22,441 nucleotides of DNA from an uncultured Clostridia bacterium (GTDB taxonomy: Bacteria; Bacillota; Clostridia; Oscillospirales; Ruminococcaceae): positions 1-22,441 of the forward strand of contig CALBJC010000130.1 of the NCBI GenBank assembly GCA_937892655.1. Reading direction: 5' to 3'. Below, piece by piece: positions 7,280 through 15,119 of the stretch. A program made the position numbers and the translations under genes. Under the pieces are notes generated by a model, which was not told the origin of the DNA, did not search any database, and worked only from the letters and a program-made list of their open reading frames with translations. Position 1 is the stretch's first letter; each line of letters begins with the position of its first letter.

Positions 7280-9367
7280 TTATACATTAAATAACAGCTT
7301 ACCATAAGTAGGATATGGCCAGTATTTTTCACCAACGAGGGTTTCGATTTCGTCTGCAACCTCTCTGAGTGACTGCATAGCGTTAAGAACTGTATCACCG
7401 AAGTAATCAGCGTTTTGCTGACCGTCAGTGATTGTTGCAGCTTCTGCTGTAACTCTGTCAAGCTCGCCTAAACGCTGATACATTGTGTCAGCAAGGTATG
7501 AGAGCTTTTTAACCATATCAATTTCATATGTACAAGCGATTTCAGGGCAGATAGTCTTTGTGCTTGCGGCTGCCTCTGAGAGCTTTCTTATATATGTTGA
7601 AACAGCAGGGAGAATATCCTTTCTTACCATTTCAATCATAGTGAGCGCTTCAATATTGATAGTCTTTGAGTAGTTTTCAAGGTTGATTTCGTATCTTGAA
7701 CGAAGTTCAGCCTCTGTGTAAACACCGTTTCTTTCAAATACATCGATATTCTTCTGCAAAAGCATCTGTGACAATGCCGCAGGAGTATTGTGAAGGTTTG
7801 CAAGACCACGCTTTTTAGCCTCTTCAACCCATTCTTCAGAATAGCCGTTGCCGTTGAAGATGATTCTTTCATTTTCTCTGATAGTTGTTCTGATAAGGTC
7901 ATCGAGCGCTTCCTGGAAGTTTTCAGCGCACTCAAGCTTATCTGCAAACTGATTGAGAGTATCAGCGACAATAGTGTTGATTACAGTATTAGGGCCTGCA
8001 ACAGAAATAGCAGAACCAGGTGAACGGAACTCAAACTTGTTGCCTGTGAACGCAAATGGGGAAGTACGGTTTCTGTCAGTTGTATCTCTTGGGAACTTTG
8101 GCAGAACGTGAACGCCGATTTCCATATTGCCAACCTTAGTGCCCTTATATTCTTCACCGTGCGAAATAGCCTCTAAGATTTCTGTAAGCTCATCGCCGAG
8201 GAAAATTGAGATAATTGCAGGTGGCGCTTCACTTGCACCGAGTCTGTGGTCGTTACCCGCTGAAGCTACTGTAATTCTGAGCATTTCCTGATAATCGTTA
8301 ACTGCCTTTATAACAGCAACCAAGAATGTTAAAAACTGAGCGTTTTCAATTGGGGTTTTACCAGGGTCTAAAAGGTTAGTACCTGTATTAGTTGAGAGTG
8401 ACCAGTTGTTATGCTTACCTGAGCCGTTGATGCCCGCAAAAGGCTTTTCGTGTAAAAGACACTTAAGACCGTGCTTGTGAGCAACCTTTCTCATAATTTC
8501 CATTGTAAGCTGATTGTGGTCTGTTGCAATATTTGTTGTTGAGAAGATCGGTGCAAGCTCGTGCTGTGCAGGGGCAGCCTCGTTGTGCTTTGTCTTAGCT
8601 GAGATACCAAGCTTCCAGAGGGATTCGTCAAGATCCTTCATAAACGCTGAAACTCTCATTCTAAGCATACCGTAGTAATGGTCTTCAAGCTCCTGACCCT
8701 TAGGCGCCTTAGCACCAAAAAGAGTTCTGCCTGTGTAAACAAGGTCCTTTCTCTGAGTATATAAATCTCTGTCGATAAGGAAATATTCCTGCTCAGGACC
8801 AACTGTAGGATTTACTCTCTTAACGTCAGTACCGAAAAGCTTTAAAATTCTTCTTGAAGCCTTTGAAATAGCGTCGATAGAACGTAAAAGCGGAGTTTTC
8901 TTGTCAAGCGCTTCGCCTGTGTATGAACAGAAAGCAGTAGGGATACAAAGAGTACCATCCTTGATAAACGCAAATGATGTAGGGTCCCATGCTGTGTAGC
9001 CTCTTGCTTCAAAAGTTGAACGCAAGCCGCCTGATGGGAATGATGAAGCGTCAGATTCGCCCTTGATAAGCTCCTTGCCTGAAAACTCCATAATTACCTT
9101 GCCGTCAGGGGTAGGGGAGATAAAGCTATCATGCTTTTCAGCTGTGATACCTGTCATAGGCTGGAACCAGTGAGTAAAGTGAGTAGCACCCTTTTCAATA
9201 GCCCAGTCCTTCATGGAGTTAGCTATAATTGCCGCAAGGGCAGGGTCTAAGGATTTGCCCTCATCGAGAGTCTTTTTTAATGCGCTGAATGTCTCCTTTG
9301 GCAAACGCTCTTTCATTACAACTTCATTGAAAACGTCACTGCCGAATATTTCAGGAATGTTGATCAT
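7280..9367 (-). CDS. glnN: Glutamine synthetase type III
   Basis: This enzyme forms glutamine from glutamate, ammonia and ATP in the cytoplasm and is the main entry of ammonia at low supply. The 695-residue product has the length of the type III class, far longer than type I (about 450). Visible blocks are the N-terminal GSIII domain (THWFQPMTGITAEKHDSF at 65-82), the metal-site stretch NPTVGPEQEYFLIDRD at 186-200, KHNEAAPAQHELAPIF at 260-275 and the ATP/ammonia region GINGSGKHNNWSLST at 312-326. An extra helical C-terminal region follows, as usual for the class. The ATG at 9367 has a strong GGAGGGAC site at 9375-9382. The gene is monocistronic, with a consensus promoter, a leader hairpin and its own terminator. 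Confidence 0.97.
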   Translation of the reverse strand: MINIPEIFGSDVFNEVVMKERLPKETFSALKKTLDEGKSLDPALAAIIANSMKDWAIEKGATHFTHWFQPMTGITAEKHDSFISPTPDGKVIMEFSGKELIKGESDASSFPSGGLRSTFEARGYTAWDPTSFAFIKDGTLCIPTAFCSYTGEALDKKTPLLRSIDAISKASRRILKLFGTDVKRVNPTVGPEQEYFLIDRDLYTQRKDLVYTGRTLFGAKAPKGQELEDHYYGMLRMRVSAFMKDLDESLWKLGISAKTKHNEAAPAQHELAPIFSTTNIATDHNQLTMEIMRKVAHKHGLKCLLHEKPFAGINGSGKHNNWSLSTNTGTNLLDPGKTPIENAQFLTFLVAVIKAVNDYQEMLRITVASAGNDHRLGASEAPPAIISIFLGDELTEILEAISHGEEYKGTKVGNMEIGVHVLPKFPRDTTDRNRTSPFAFTGNKFEFRSPGSAISVAGPNTVINTIVADTLNQFADKLECAENFQEALDDLIRTTIRENERIIFNGNGYSEEWVEEAKKRGLANLHNTPAALSQMLLQKNIDVFERNGVYTEAELRSRYEINLENYSKTINIEALTMIEMVRKDILPAVSTYIRKLSEAAASTKTICPEIACTYEIDMVKKLSYLADTMYQRLGELDRVTAEAATITDGQQNADYFGDTVLNAMQSLREVADEIETLVGEKYWPYPTYGKLLFNV

Positions 9368-9389
9368 TTTTTGTCCCTCCGCTTTTATG

Positions 9390-9421
9390 AAAAAACGCTG
9401 CGAGCTTAAAACTCACAGCGT
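9390..9421 (-). promoter_or_regulatory. Terminator-like hairpin in the glnN leader (possible attenuator)
   Basis: On the minus strand RNA a 10-bp stem (ACGCUGUGAG with CUCGCAGCGU, one U-G wobble) encloses a seven-base loop and runs directly into a U-run at 9390-9395. The opposite strand would have a C-A mismatch, so the structure fits glnN RNA. It lies between the glnN promoter and the ribosome site, within a leader of about 70 bases. No upstream gene runs in this direction, so it cannot simply be the end of another transcript unless it serves spoIIID read-through. Confidence 0.65.
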
Positions 9422-9444
9422 CTAGGCTCTTTTTGCTAATATAA

Positions 9445-9473
9445 ATTATACGCTTTTATATCAGCTTTGTCAA
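9445..9473 (-). promoter_or_regulatory. Consensus sigma-A promoter of glnN
   Basis: Minus strand: TTGACA (9468-9473), exactly 17 bases, then TATAAT (9445-9450). Both hexamers are perfect consensus. The expected start of transcription is near 9437, giving a leader of about 70 bases. Confidence 0.85.
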
Positions 9474-9559
9474 GAAAATTGAGGGCTTTGAAAATTTTTG
9501 TAAAACTATCTCAAAATGGCTTAGTAAAGTGAATTTTGCTTTGTTATTTTCACAATAAA

Positions 9560-9841
9560 CTACTCTTTTGACAGTGCTTTTTCATACTTTAGCTTTGTTG
9601 CAATTCCGCCTCTTATATGTCTCTGACTCTTGTTTTCGTCAAGTATCTTTTTGACCTCTGTGTAAAGTGGATTATTTATCATCTTAAGTCTTTGTGAAAC
9701 ATCCTTATGTACAGTGCTTTTGCTGATGCCGTATTTCTTTGCTGCAGCCCTGACGGTCGCTTTGTTTTCAACGATGTATTCACCTAGTATTACTGAACGT
9801 TCTTTTTCTTTGAAGGTATCAAACGAATATTTGTCTTCCAT
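9560..9841 (-). CDS. spoIIID: Sporulation transcriptional regulator SpoIIID
   Basis: In spore formers this DNA-binding regulator acts in the mother cell, under sigma-E, switching genes during engulfment. The 93-residue product carries the characteristic GEYIVENKATVRAAAKKYGI, then SKSTVHKDVSQRL (recognition helix) and the C-terminal basic stretch KSQRHIRGGIATKLKYEK, closely following the Bacillus subtilis protein as I remember it. I chose the second ATG at 9841: a GGAGG site lies eight bases before it, but only two bases before the first ATG at 9847. It is a single gene, with a terminator-like hairpin shared with the mannanase region upstream. A gene for SpoIIID suggests the organism is, or recently was, a spore former. 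Confidence 0.95.
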   Translation of the reverse strand: MEDKYSFDTFKEKERSVILGEYIVENKATVRAAAKKYGISKSTVHKDVSQRLKMINNPLYTEVKKILDENKSQRHIRGGIATKLKYEKALSKE

Positions 9842-9870
9842 CTGCATAACCTCCTTGTGCGGTTTTTGTT

Positions 9871-9902
9871 AATGTATATGCACAAAAAAGGCTACAAATG
9901 CA
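9871..9902 (-). promoter_or_regulatory. Weak candidate sigma-E-like promoter for spoIIID
   Basis: Minus strand TATACATT (9871-9878) is close to the sigma-E -10 consensus (CATACANT). TGCATTTG at 9895-9902, 16 bases upstream, is only a poor match to a sigma-E -35. In B. subtilis spoIIID is transcribed by sigma-E, which prompted the search. Confidence 0.25.
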
Positions 9903-9941
9903 AAAGAGAGATAAAAGGTGATACTTTTATCTCTCTTTTGC
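9900..9941. terminator. Long 18-bp hairpin between spoIIID and the mannanase gene
   Basis: A perfect 18-bp stem (9900-9917 with 9924-9941) encloses a six-base loop. The + strand side continues with CTTTTTAC, a good T-run, and the minus strand side with ATTTG. It lies 24 bases after the mannanase stop and is the likely terminator for that gene. It would also prevent read-through into spoIIID. Confidence 0.75.
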
Positions 9942-9965
9942 TTTTTACATATATGAGGTCAGATG

Positions 9966-11483
9966 TTACCCGATTTTTTCTAAATACCAGAGCTGATTAT
10001 TTGAACCGCTGTATTGCCACTGGAGAATGTTTGCATTATTGGATGCTGAACGTCCTTCAACATCAAGACAGGACTGATTATTTGAAACTACTGTCTTGAT
10101 TGCATATTTGTCGCCAACCTTTACGATCTGGAATTTCTGGTTTGTACCGCCATTGTAAGACCATTGAGCAATATTAGTGCCATTTGAAGCTGATCTTCCG
10201 CTTACGTCGATACAGCTGTTATATCCTGATGAACCGGTTCTTATGTAGTAATATCCATTACCGTCGCTTACAAGCTTGAATTTCTGATTATTACCGCCTG
10301 TAAACTGATACTGAATAAGATTTGCACCGTTTGCAGAGCTGTTTGAAGCGATGTCAAGATACTTTCCGCTGTTTGCGCTTCTTATGTAATATACGCCGTC
10401 AAGTGAGCCTGATGAGACGGAACCTGAAGATGAACTACCTGAATTTGATGAGCCGGAGTTTGAACCTGAATTAGAGCCGAATACAGAACAAATTTTTGAT
10501 GTTTTCTTGATTCCGTTTGTATTGTTGAATACTGTATTGCCGAATGATGTAAGTGATGAGCCATTCCAGTTGTTAGCTAAATCAAGATATTCAAGACCTG
10601 AACCGTTGCCCTTCCATGACCATGCAAGATAGCCAACACCCTTCTGCTGACAATAGCTCATAATTGTAAGCTCATCAACATCGCCGCCTGTGTGGTAACC
10701 ACCGAATTCGCCGATTACAACAGGAACGCCGATTGACAATGCATTATCGATGTTTTTTCTTACTGTTGAAGCGTTGCCGCCTGCGTATTCGTACATATGA
10801 ATTGAGAAAACTGTATTTTTCTGTGAGTCTGCATTGAAAACGCTCTTGCCGTAATTCTTGATTGAATCAGGGTACTGACCCCAGCCAGCAGAGTCGATCA
10901 TAATCATATTTGAAATGCCTGCATTTCTGATTGACTTGATAGCATTAATATTGCCAGATGCCCACTTAGCGCCATCCCATGAGCCGTACCATTCATTTGC
11001 GATATTGAGGATAACATAAGCCTCGTTGCCTCTGAGTACATTTTTCATTTCTATCCAGTAGTTGACAGCAGCATTTAAATCAGATGTACTGTCGCTGCCT
11101 GTTGCATCGTGAACTTCCAGAACACATATTAGCTTGTTCTTTTTGCAGAGATTTATGATGTTTGCAAGCTCTGAATAGCTTGTTTTGTTATACTGCATAC
11201 CGTTTGAGCAAACTACTCTTACAGTATTAGCCCCAAGTGAAGCGATAGCCTTGAGTGAGGTTTCGGTCTGTGATGTAAACCACGCGTGCGGAACGTTTAC
11301 CCCTCGCATTACAAAAGCGTTGCCGTTAGCGTCGCATATTGTTGTTCCTGATACATAAAAGCCACCTGCGGCCTTTACATCCGAGCTTACCAGCGAAATG
11401 CTTGTGAAAAACATAATAAACACAAGTATAAACGCTGTCAGCTTTTTAACATGGTTTTCGAGTGATGATGTTACTTTTGCCAT
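9966..11483 (-). CDS. Secreted GH5 (GH5_8-like) endo-beta-1,4-mannanase with ricin-type CBM13
   Basis: This enzyme probably cuts beta-1,4-mannan or a related hemicellulose outside the cell. The 505-residue protein has an N-terminal signal peptide (about 1-38, ending VSSDVKAAG). A (beta/alpha)8 catalytic domain runs over about 40-325, with acid/base Glu 164 (NIANEWYGSW) and nucleophile Glu 259 (VVIGEFGGYH). Next comes a Ser/Gly/Asn linker at about 333-360 and three ricin-type beta-trefoil repeats at about 361-505, with Q-x-F/W signs at NNQKF, TNQKF and NNQLW. The catalytic domain resembles GH5_8 mannanases more than GH5 cellulases, by the stretches RGVNVPHAWF and SIHMYEYAGG. There is no dockerin. 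The start at 11483 has a GGGAGAG ribosome site. It appears to be monocistronic, with its own promoter. Confidence 0.9.
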   Translation of the reverse strand: MAKVTSSLENHVKKLTAFILVFIMFFTSISLVSSDVKAAGGFYVSGTTICDANGNAFVMRGVNVPHAWFTSQTETSLKAIASLGANTVRVVCSNGMQYNKTSYSELANIINLCKKNKLICVLEVHDATGSDSTSDLNAAVNYWIEMKNVLRGNEAYVILNIANEWYGSWDGAKWASGNINAIKSIRNAGISNMIMIDSAGWGQYPDSIKNYGKSVFNADSQKNTVFSIHMYEYAGGNASTVRKNIDNALSIGVPVVIGEFGGYHTGGDVDELTIMSYCQQKGVGYLAWSWKGNGSGLEYLDLANNWNGSSLTSFGNTVFNNTNGIKKTSKICSVFGSNSGSNSGSSNSGSSSSGSVSSGSLDGVYYIRSANSGKYLDIASNSSANGANLIQYQFTGGNNQKFKLVSDGNGYYYIRTGSSGYNSCIDVSGRSASNGTNIAQWSYNGGTNQKFQIVKVGDKYAIKTVVSNNQSCLDVEGRSASNNANILQWQYSGSNNQLWYLEKIG

Positions 11484-11551
11484 TGTGTACTCTCCCTTAA
11501 TTAAATTAACGTAACAAGCTGTTTGCGTCAGCTAAAATTTACGCTAAATTT

Positions 11552-11581
11552 AATTTATCATAACTTAAATTAAACTGTCAA
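11552..11581 (-). promoter_or_regulatory. Candidate promoter of the mannanase gene
   Basis: Minus strand: TTGACA (11576-11581), an 18-base spacer and TAAATT (11552-11557), preceded by TGA. The -35 is perfect and the -10 fair. The predicted leader is about 60 bases, ending in the GGGAGAG ribosome site near 11490. Confidence 0.55.
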
Positions 11582-11594
11582 TACTAGCTTAAAG

Positions 11595-11604
11595 TTGTTA
11601 ACAA
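11595..11604. repeat. Palindrome TTGTTAACAA upstream of the mannanase promoter
   Basis: A perfect 10-bp palindrome lies 13 bases upstream of the -35, a place where a carbohydrate-responsive regulator could bind. It could be chance in an AT-rich gap. The remaining part of the gene-free stretch 11605-11824 is AT-rich and I see no further gene, repeat or RNA structure in it. Confidence 0.3.
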
Positions 11605-11819
11605 TTTGGCTTATAATACTGTTAAAAGTAACAAAACGACAAGAAATGTTTTGTAAATTTATCTAATTATAGTAAAAAGTATGATAAAATATCAAAAGTA
11701 AAAATTAAGATGAATACGATTTCTTAGCTAAAATAAACCAGAATTACTTAAACTAAAATTCTGTAGTTCACAATTGCTTTATAATTGCGTCAAAACATAA
11801 TAGGGGATAAATAGCAAAT

Positions 11820-11852
11820 AAAAAACGGTATCACGAACAATCGTGATACCGT
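11820..11852 (-). terminator. Intrinsic terminator of gdhA
   Basis: A perfect 12-bp stem (ACGGTATCACGA at 11825-11836 with TCGTGATACCGT at 11841-11852) has an ACAA loop. The minus strand continues with a T-run, 20 bases after the gdhA stop. Confidence 0.92.
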
Positions 11853-11871
11853 AATTTTTATGTAGCTTTAA

Positions 11872-13227
11872 TTAGTAAGCGATACCCTGCCACTTCATAG
11901 CTTCAGCAACCTTCAAGAAGCCTGCGATGTTAGCACCTGCAACGAGGTTACCTTCCATACCGTATTCCTTAGCTGCATCGTATGAGCTCTTGTAGATGTT
12001 CTTCATGATCTGCTTGAGCTTAGCGTCAACTTCTTCAGCTGTCCAGCTGTAACGCATTGAGTTCTGTGACATTTCAAGACCTGAAACAGCAACACCACCT
12101 GCGTTAACTGCCTTTGAAGGAGCAACAACAACGCCACTTTCCATAAGGTAAGCAACAGCATCAGCAGTTGTAGGCATGTTAGAAACTTCAACGTAGTACT
12201 TAACACCGTTAGCAACGATCTTCTTAGCATCGTCGAGGTTTACTTCGTTCTGTGTAGCGCAAGGCATGATAACGTCAACCTTAACGCCCCATGGTCTTTC
12301 GCCAGGGAAGAACTGAACACCGAACTTGTCAGCGTAATCCTGAACTCTGTTTCTGCATGAAGCTCTCATTTCGAGGAGGTAGTCAACCTTTTCATCTGTT
12401 GAGATACCGTCTGGATCGTAGATGTAACCGTCAGGACCTGAGAGAGTTACAACCTTACCGCCGAGCTCGTTGATCTTCTTAACTGTACCCCAAGCAACGT
12501 TACCGAAGCCTGATACTGCAAATGTCTTGCCCTTAACTTCTTCGCCGAATGTCTTGAGCATTTCTACTGTATAGTAAACAGCGCCGTAACCTGTAGCTTC
12601 AGGTCTGATGAGTGAACCGCCTGAAACGAGGTTCTTACCTGTCAAAACGCCTGTGAATTCGTTTCTGAGTCTCTTGTACTGACCAAACATATAGCCGATT
12701 TCTCTAGCGCCAACACCGATATCGCCGGCAGGAACGTCAAGGTCTGCACCGATGTGCTTTGAAAGCTCTGTCATAAAGCTCTGGCAGAATCTCATAACTT
12801 CGCCATCTGACTTACCAGTTGGGTCGAAGTCTGAACCACCCTTACCACCGCCCATAGGGAGTGATGTCAAGCTGTTCTTGAAGATCTGTTCAAAACCTAA
12901 GAACTTAACTACTGAAGCGCAAACTGTTGGGTGAAGTCTCAAGCCGCCCTTGTAAGGACCGATAGCTGAGTTGAACTGTACTCTGTAACCACGGTTAACC
13001 TGAACCTGGCCCTTATCGTCAACCCATGAAACTCTGAACTGAATGAATCTTTCAGGTTCAACAATTCTTTCAACAACGCCTGCTTCAACTAAGTCAGGTC
13101 TCTTTTCGATTACAGGTTCAATGCTTTCCAAAACTTCAGCAACTGCCTGTAAAAATTCGTTTTCTCCTGCGTTTCTCTTACATACTGTATCGTAAACGCC
13201 CTGGAGATATGTGCTCTTAAATGCCAT
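11872..13227 (-). CDS. gdhA: Hexameric glutamate dehydrogenase
   Basis: This enzyme interconverts 2-oxoglutarate plus ammonia and glutamate, most likely with NADPH in the biosynthetic direction, in the cytoplasm. The 451-residue product has the length of the hexameric class I family. Visible blocks are PYKGGLRLHPTV at 91-102, the glutamate/Lys catalytic stretch PMGGGKGGSDFDPTGKSD at 124-141 (Lys 129), PAGDIGVGAREIGYM at 166-180, and the Rossmann loop SGFGNVAWG at 239-247. I chose the ATG at 13227. An earlier in-frame ATG at 13242 lies within the GGAGG site itself, seven to nine bases before the chosen start. Together with glnN it covers both routes of ammonia assimilation. It is monocistronic. 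Confidence 0.97.
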   Translation of the reverse strand: MAFKSTYLQGVYDTVCKRNAGENEFLQAVAEVLESIEPVIEKRPDLVEAGVVERIVEPERFIQFRVSWVDDKGQVQVNRGYRVQFNSAIGPYKGGLRLHPTVCASVVKFLGFEQIFKNSLTSLPMGGGKGGSDFDPTGKSDGEVMRFCQSFMTELSKHIGADLDVPAGDIGVGAREIGYMFGQYKRLRNEFTGVLTGKNLVSGGSLIRPEATGYGAVYYTVEMLKTFGEEVKGKTFAVSGFGNVAWGTVKKINELGGKVVTLSGPDGYIYDPDGISTDEKVDYLLEMRASCRNRVQDYADKFGVQFFPGERPWGVKVDVIMPCATQNEVNLDDAKKIVANGVKYYVEVSNMPTTADAVAYLMESGVVVAPSKAVNAGGVAVSGLEMSQNSMRYSWTAEEVDAKLKQIMKNIYKSSYDAAKEYGMEGNLVAGANIAGFLKVAEAMKWQGIAY

Positions 13228-13261
13228 GGTTATTACCTCCATTAATAATAATTACTTTATT

Positions 13262-13290
13262 ATAATATCACAAGCATTGTAAAAATGCAA
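13262..13290 (-). promoter_or_regulatory. Sigma-A-type promoter of gdhA
   Basis: Minus strand: TTGCAT (13285-13290), a 17-base spacer and TATTAT (13262-13267), preceded by TGA. The predicted leader is about 28 bases and contains the GGAGG ribosome site. Confidence 0.7.
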
Positions 13291-13315
13291 GAGGAATTTT
13301 TGAAAAAATGCAAGA
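13281..13315. repeat. Tandem 12-base direct repeat at the gdhA promoter
   Basis: AAAAATGCAAGA occurs at 13281-13292 and again at 13304-13315, 23 bases apart, about two helical turns. The first copy covers the gdhA -35, so a factor bound to both could repress transcription. Confidence 0.45.
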
Positions 13316-13398
13316 TTTTGTTCTCAAAATTTCATTTTTGGAAAATTTATTATAAATGGCATAAATGTTAGCTTCATTTTTGTAAAAAAATAACTAGG

Positions 13399-13427
13399 TT
13401 GATTTTATTTATAGTATATGATAGAAT
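13399..13427 (+). promoter_or_regulatory. Sigma-A-type promoter of the epimerase operon
   Basis: TTGATT (13399-13404), a 17-base spacer and TAGAAT (13422-13427), preceded by TGA as an extended -10. The start codon at 13461 follows with a GGGGG ribosome site. Confidence 0.65.
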
Positions 13428-13460
13428 ATATTCAGAATATTTTTGATGGGGGAATCTGTA

Positions 13461-14318
13461 ATGATAACAACAATAAAATCAGATAAGCTTACAGTTTTGG
13501 TGAATTCAAACGGTGCTGAGCTTTCATCGGTAAAAACAGCTGATAATACTGAATATCTGTGGCAGGCAGGCGAGGTATGGAACAGAAAAGCGCCTATACT
13601 TTTTCCATTTGTATGCAACTTTACATCCAAAAAATACAAAGCGGGCGGAGTAGAACTGCAAAGCCCTTCAAATCATGGCTTTGCAAGAGACAGCGTTTTT
13701 GAAATAGCATCATCTGATGAGCAGAGCGTTACATACAAGCTTTCTTCAAGTGAAAAAACAAAGGCTACATATCCATATGATTTCAACCTTTTTGTTGTTT
13801 ACAGCGTTAAAGGAAATGCAATTTCAGTTTCATATTCCGTCGAAAATACAGATAACAAGGATATCTATTTCTACATCGGCGGTCACCCTGGCTTCAACTG
13901 CCCTATAAATAATGAAGGCAGCTTTGATGACTGGTATATCGAGTATGATAAAAAAGAAAATATCAGACAGACAAACCCTGATATTGACAGAGATATACTT
14001 GTAAATGAAAATAAGCTCTGCCTTTCAAGAGAGCTTTTCAAGTTCGATGTTATTTTAAAGGATGCTCCTGCTTCAAAGGCGATAACATTGAAATCAGATA
14101 AGTCAGATAAGTCAGTAAGGCTTGAATATCCCGATGGTGAATGTATTGCAGTATGGTCACCGTATAATGAAAATGCAACCTTCGTATGCTTAGAGCCTTG
14201 GTCATCAGTTCCTGCATATTTTGATGACGCTTTTGAAAACATCGAGGATAAGCCTCACGCTGTGAAGCTTGAAAGCGGTAAGAAATATACATTTGAATAT
14301 AGAATCATCATTGAATAG
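13461..14318 (+). CDS. Aldose 1-epimerase family protein (LacX/YeaD-like)
   Basis: This is a probable mutarotase or hexose-6-phosphate epimerase-like protein, 285 residues long. The family catalytic residues can be placed as His 72 (NHGFAR), His 142 (GGHPGFNCP) and Glu 245 (CLEPW). The closest-looking relatives are the LacX-type members of unknown substrate rather than classical GalM. I chose ATG 13461, because the upstream in-frame starts at 13443 and 13446 are a TTG and an ATG lying before or within the GGGGG site. The short tandem TCAGATAAG at about 14094-14111 adds a KSDKSDKS stretch at about 211-218. It heads a four-gene operon, with 10 bases to the next start. The sugar substrate cannot be told from the sequence. 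Confidence 0.9.
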   Translation: MITTIKSDKLTVLVNSNGAELSSVKTADNTEYLWQAGEVWNRKAPILFPFVCNFTSKKYKAGGVELQSPSNHGFARDSVFEIASSDEQSVTYKLSSSEKTKATYPYDFNLFVVYSVKGNAISVSYSVENTDNKDIYFYIGGHPGFNCPINNEGSFDDWYIEYDKKENIRQTNPDIDRDILVNENKLCLSRELFKFDVILKDAPASKAITLKSDKSDKSVRLEYPDGECIAVWSPYNENATFVCLEPWSSVPAYFDDAFENIEDKPHAVKLESGKKYTFEYRIIIE

Positions 14319-14328
14319 GTAAAGGATT

Positions 14329-14763
14329 ATGAGGATAGTTTTACAAAGAGTTCTGAATGCTGGTGTTAAAGTAAACGGAGAATATACGGGTAGAATTGAT
14401 AATGGTTTACTGGTTTTTCTTGGCGTATCAGACGAAGATACGAAGGCTGATTGTGAGCGACTTGCAAAAAAGATAGCAAACCTCAGAATTTTTTCAGATG
14501 AAAATGATAAGATAAACCTATCTGTCATTGATGTTGTCGGTGAGGTTTTGGTAGTATCTCAGTTTACTCTCTATGCTGATTGCAGAAAGGGTAACCGCCC
14601 CAACTTTACCCAGGCAGGAAAGCCTGCGTATGCAAACGAGCTTTATGAGTATTTTATAGAATGTATGAAGCCGTATGTCAAAAAGGTTGCCTGCGGTGAA
14701 TTTGGCGCAGATATGAAGGTTGAGCTTGTAAACGACGGGCCATTCACAGTAATACTTGAGTAG
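14329..14763 (+). CDS. dtd: D-aminoacyl-tRNA deacylase
   Basis: This enzyme cleaves D-amino acids (such as D-Tyr) and glycine wrongly attached to tRNA, protecting translation. The 144-residue product has the family length and its markers: the N-terminal MRIVLQRV, the SQFTLYADCRKGNRPNF block at about 78-94, and NDGPFTVILE at the C terminus, where the family has a Gly-Pro cis motif (here GPF). The start lies 10 bases after the epimerase stop with an AAAGGA ribosome site. It is eight bases from the next gene. Its place in this operon of sugar and redox genes has no obvious functional logic, since dtd often sits in housekeeping operons. Confidence 0.97.
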   Translation: MRIVLQRVLNAGVKVNGEYTGRIDNGLLVFLGVSDEDTKADCERLAKKIANLRIFSDENDKINLSVIDVVGEVLVVSQFTLYADCRKGNRPNFTQAGKPAYANELYEYFIECMKPYVKKVACGEFGADMKVELVNDGPFTVILE

Positions 14764-14771
14764 GTGATAGT

Positions 14772-15113
14772 ATGAATATACAGATTTTTGGTAAATCAAA
14801 ATGCTTTGATACAAAAAAAGCTGAAAGATATTTCAAGGAGAGAAATATAAAGTTTCAGTCAATAGATATGACTTCAAAGGGATTGAGCCGCGGTGAGTTT
14901 GACAGCGTTTTAAAGGCTGTAGTTTCACTTGATGAGCTTATAGATAAAAAAGCCAAAGGTGAGCAGGCTGACATTTTAAAATACTTAGCGTCTGAAGATG
15001 CAAAGATTGAAAAGCTGATTGAAAACCCAAAGCTTTTTGCAACCCCGATAGTAAGAAACGGCAGACAGGCAACAGTGGGCTATAAGCCTGAAATATGGTC
15101 TAAATGGGAGTAG
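14772..15113 (+). CDS. ArsC/Spx-family thioredoxin-fold protein
   Basis: This is a 113-residue member of the ArsC/Spx family of thioredoxin-like folds. It begins MNIQIFGKSKCFDTKKAERYF, where Cys 11 is in the position of the ArsC active-site Cys and of the first Cys in Spx. There is no CxxC pair. The C-terminal region has the usual LFATPIVRNGRQATVGYKPEIW, close to the KRPIV block of the family. It lacks evident arsenate-operon neighbours (no arsR or arsB), so arsenate reduction should not be assumed. A role as a reductase or as an RNA-polymerase-binding regulator like Spx is possible. It lies between dtd and a nitroreductase, which may hint at redox defence. Confidence 0.85.
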   Translation: MNIQIFGKSKCFDTKKAERYFKERNIKFQSIDMTSKGLSRGEFDSVLKAVVSLDELIDKKAKGEQADILKYLASEDAKIEKLIENPKLFATPIVRNGRQATVGYKPEIWSKWE

Positions 15114-15119
15114 TGCGAT

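Noticed and set aside
7183..7461. Minus strand frame of 92 codons at the end of glnN
   Set aside because: It lies across the glnN 3' end and its terminator in another frame, with no homology or ribosome site.
9857..10099. Plus strand frame of 80 codons between spoIIID and the mannanase
   Set aside because: It runs through the 18-bp hairpin and into the antisense of the mannanase ricin domain. The hairpin accounts for the sequence.
14772..15113. Naming the ArsC/Spx-like gene arsC
   Set aside because: The family contains arsenate reductases, Spx regulators and others, and the gene has no arsenic-resistance neighbours.
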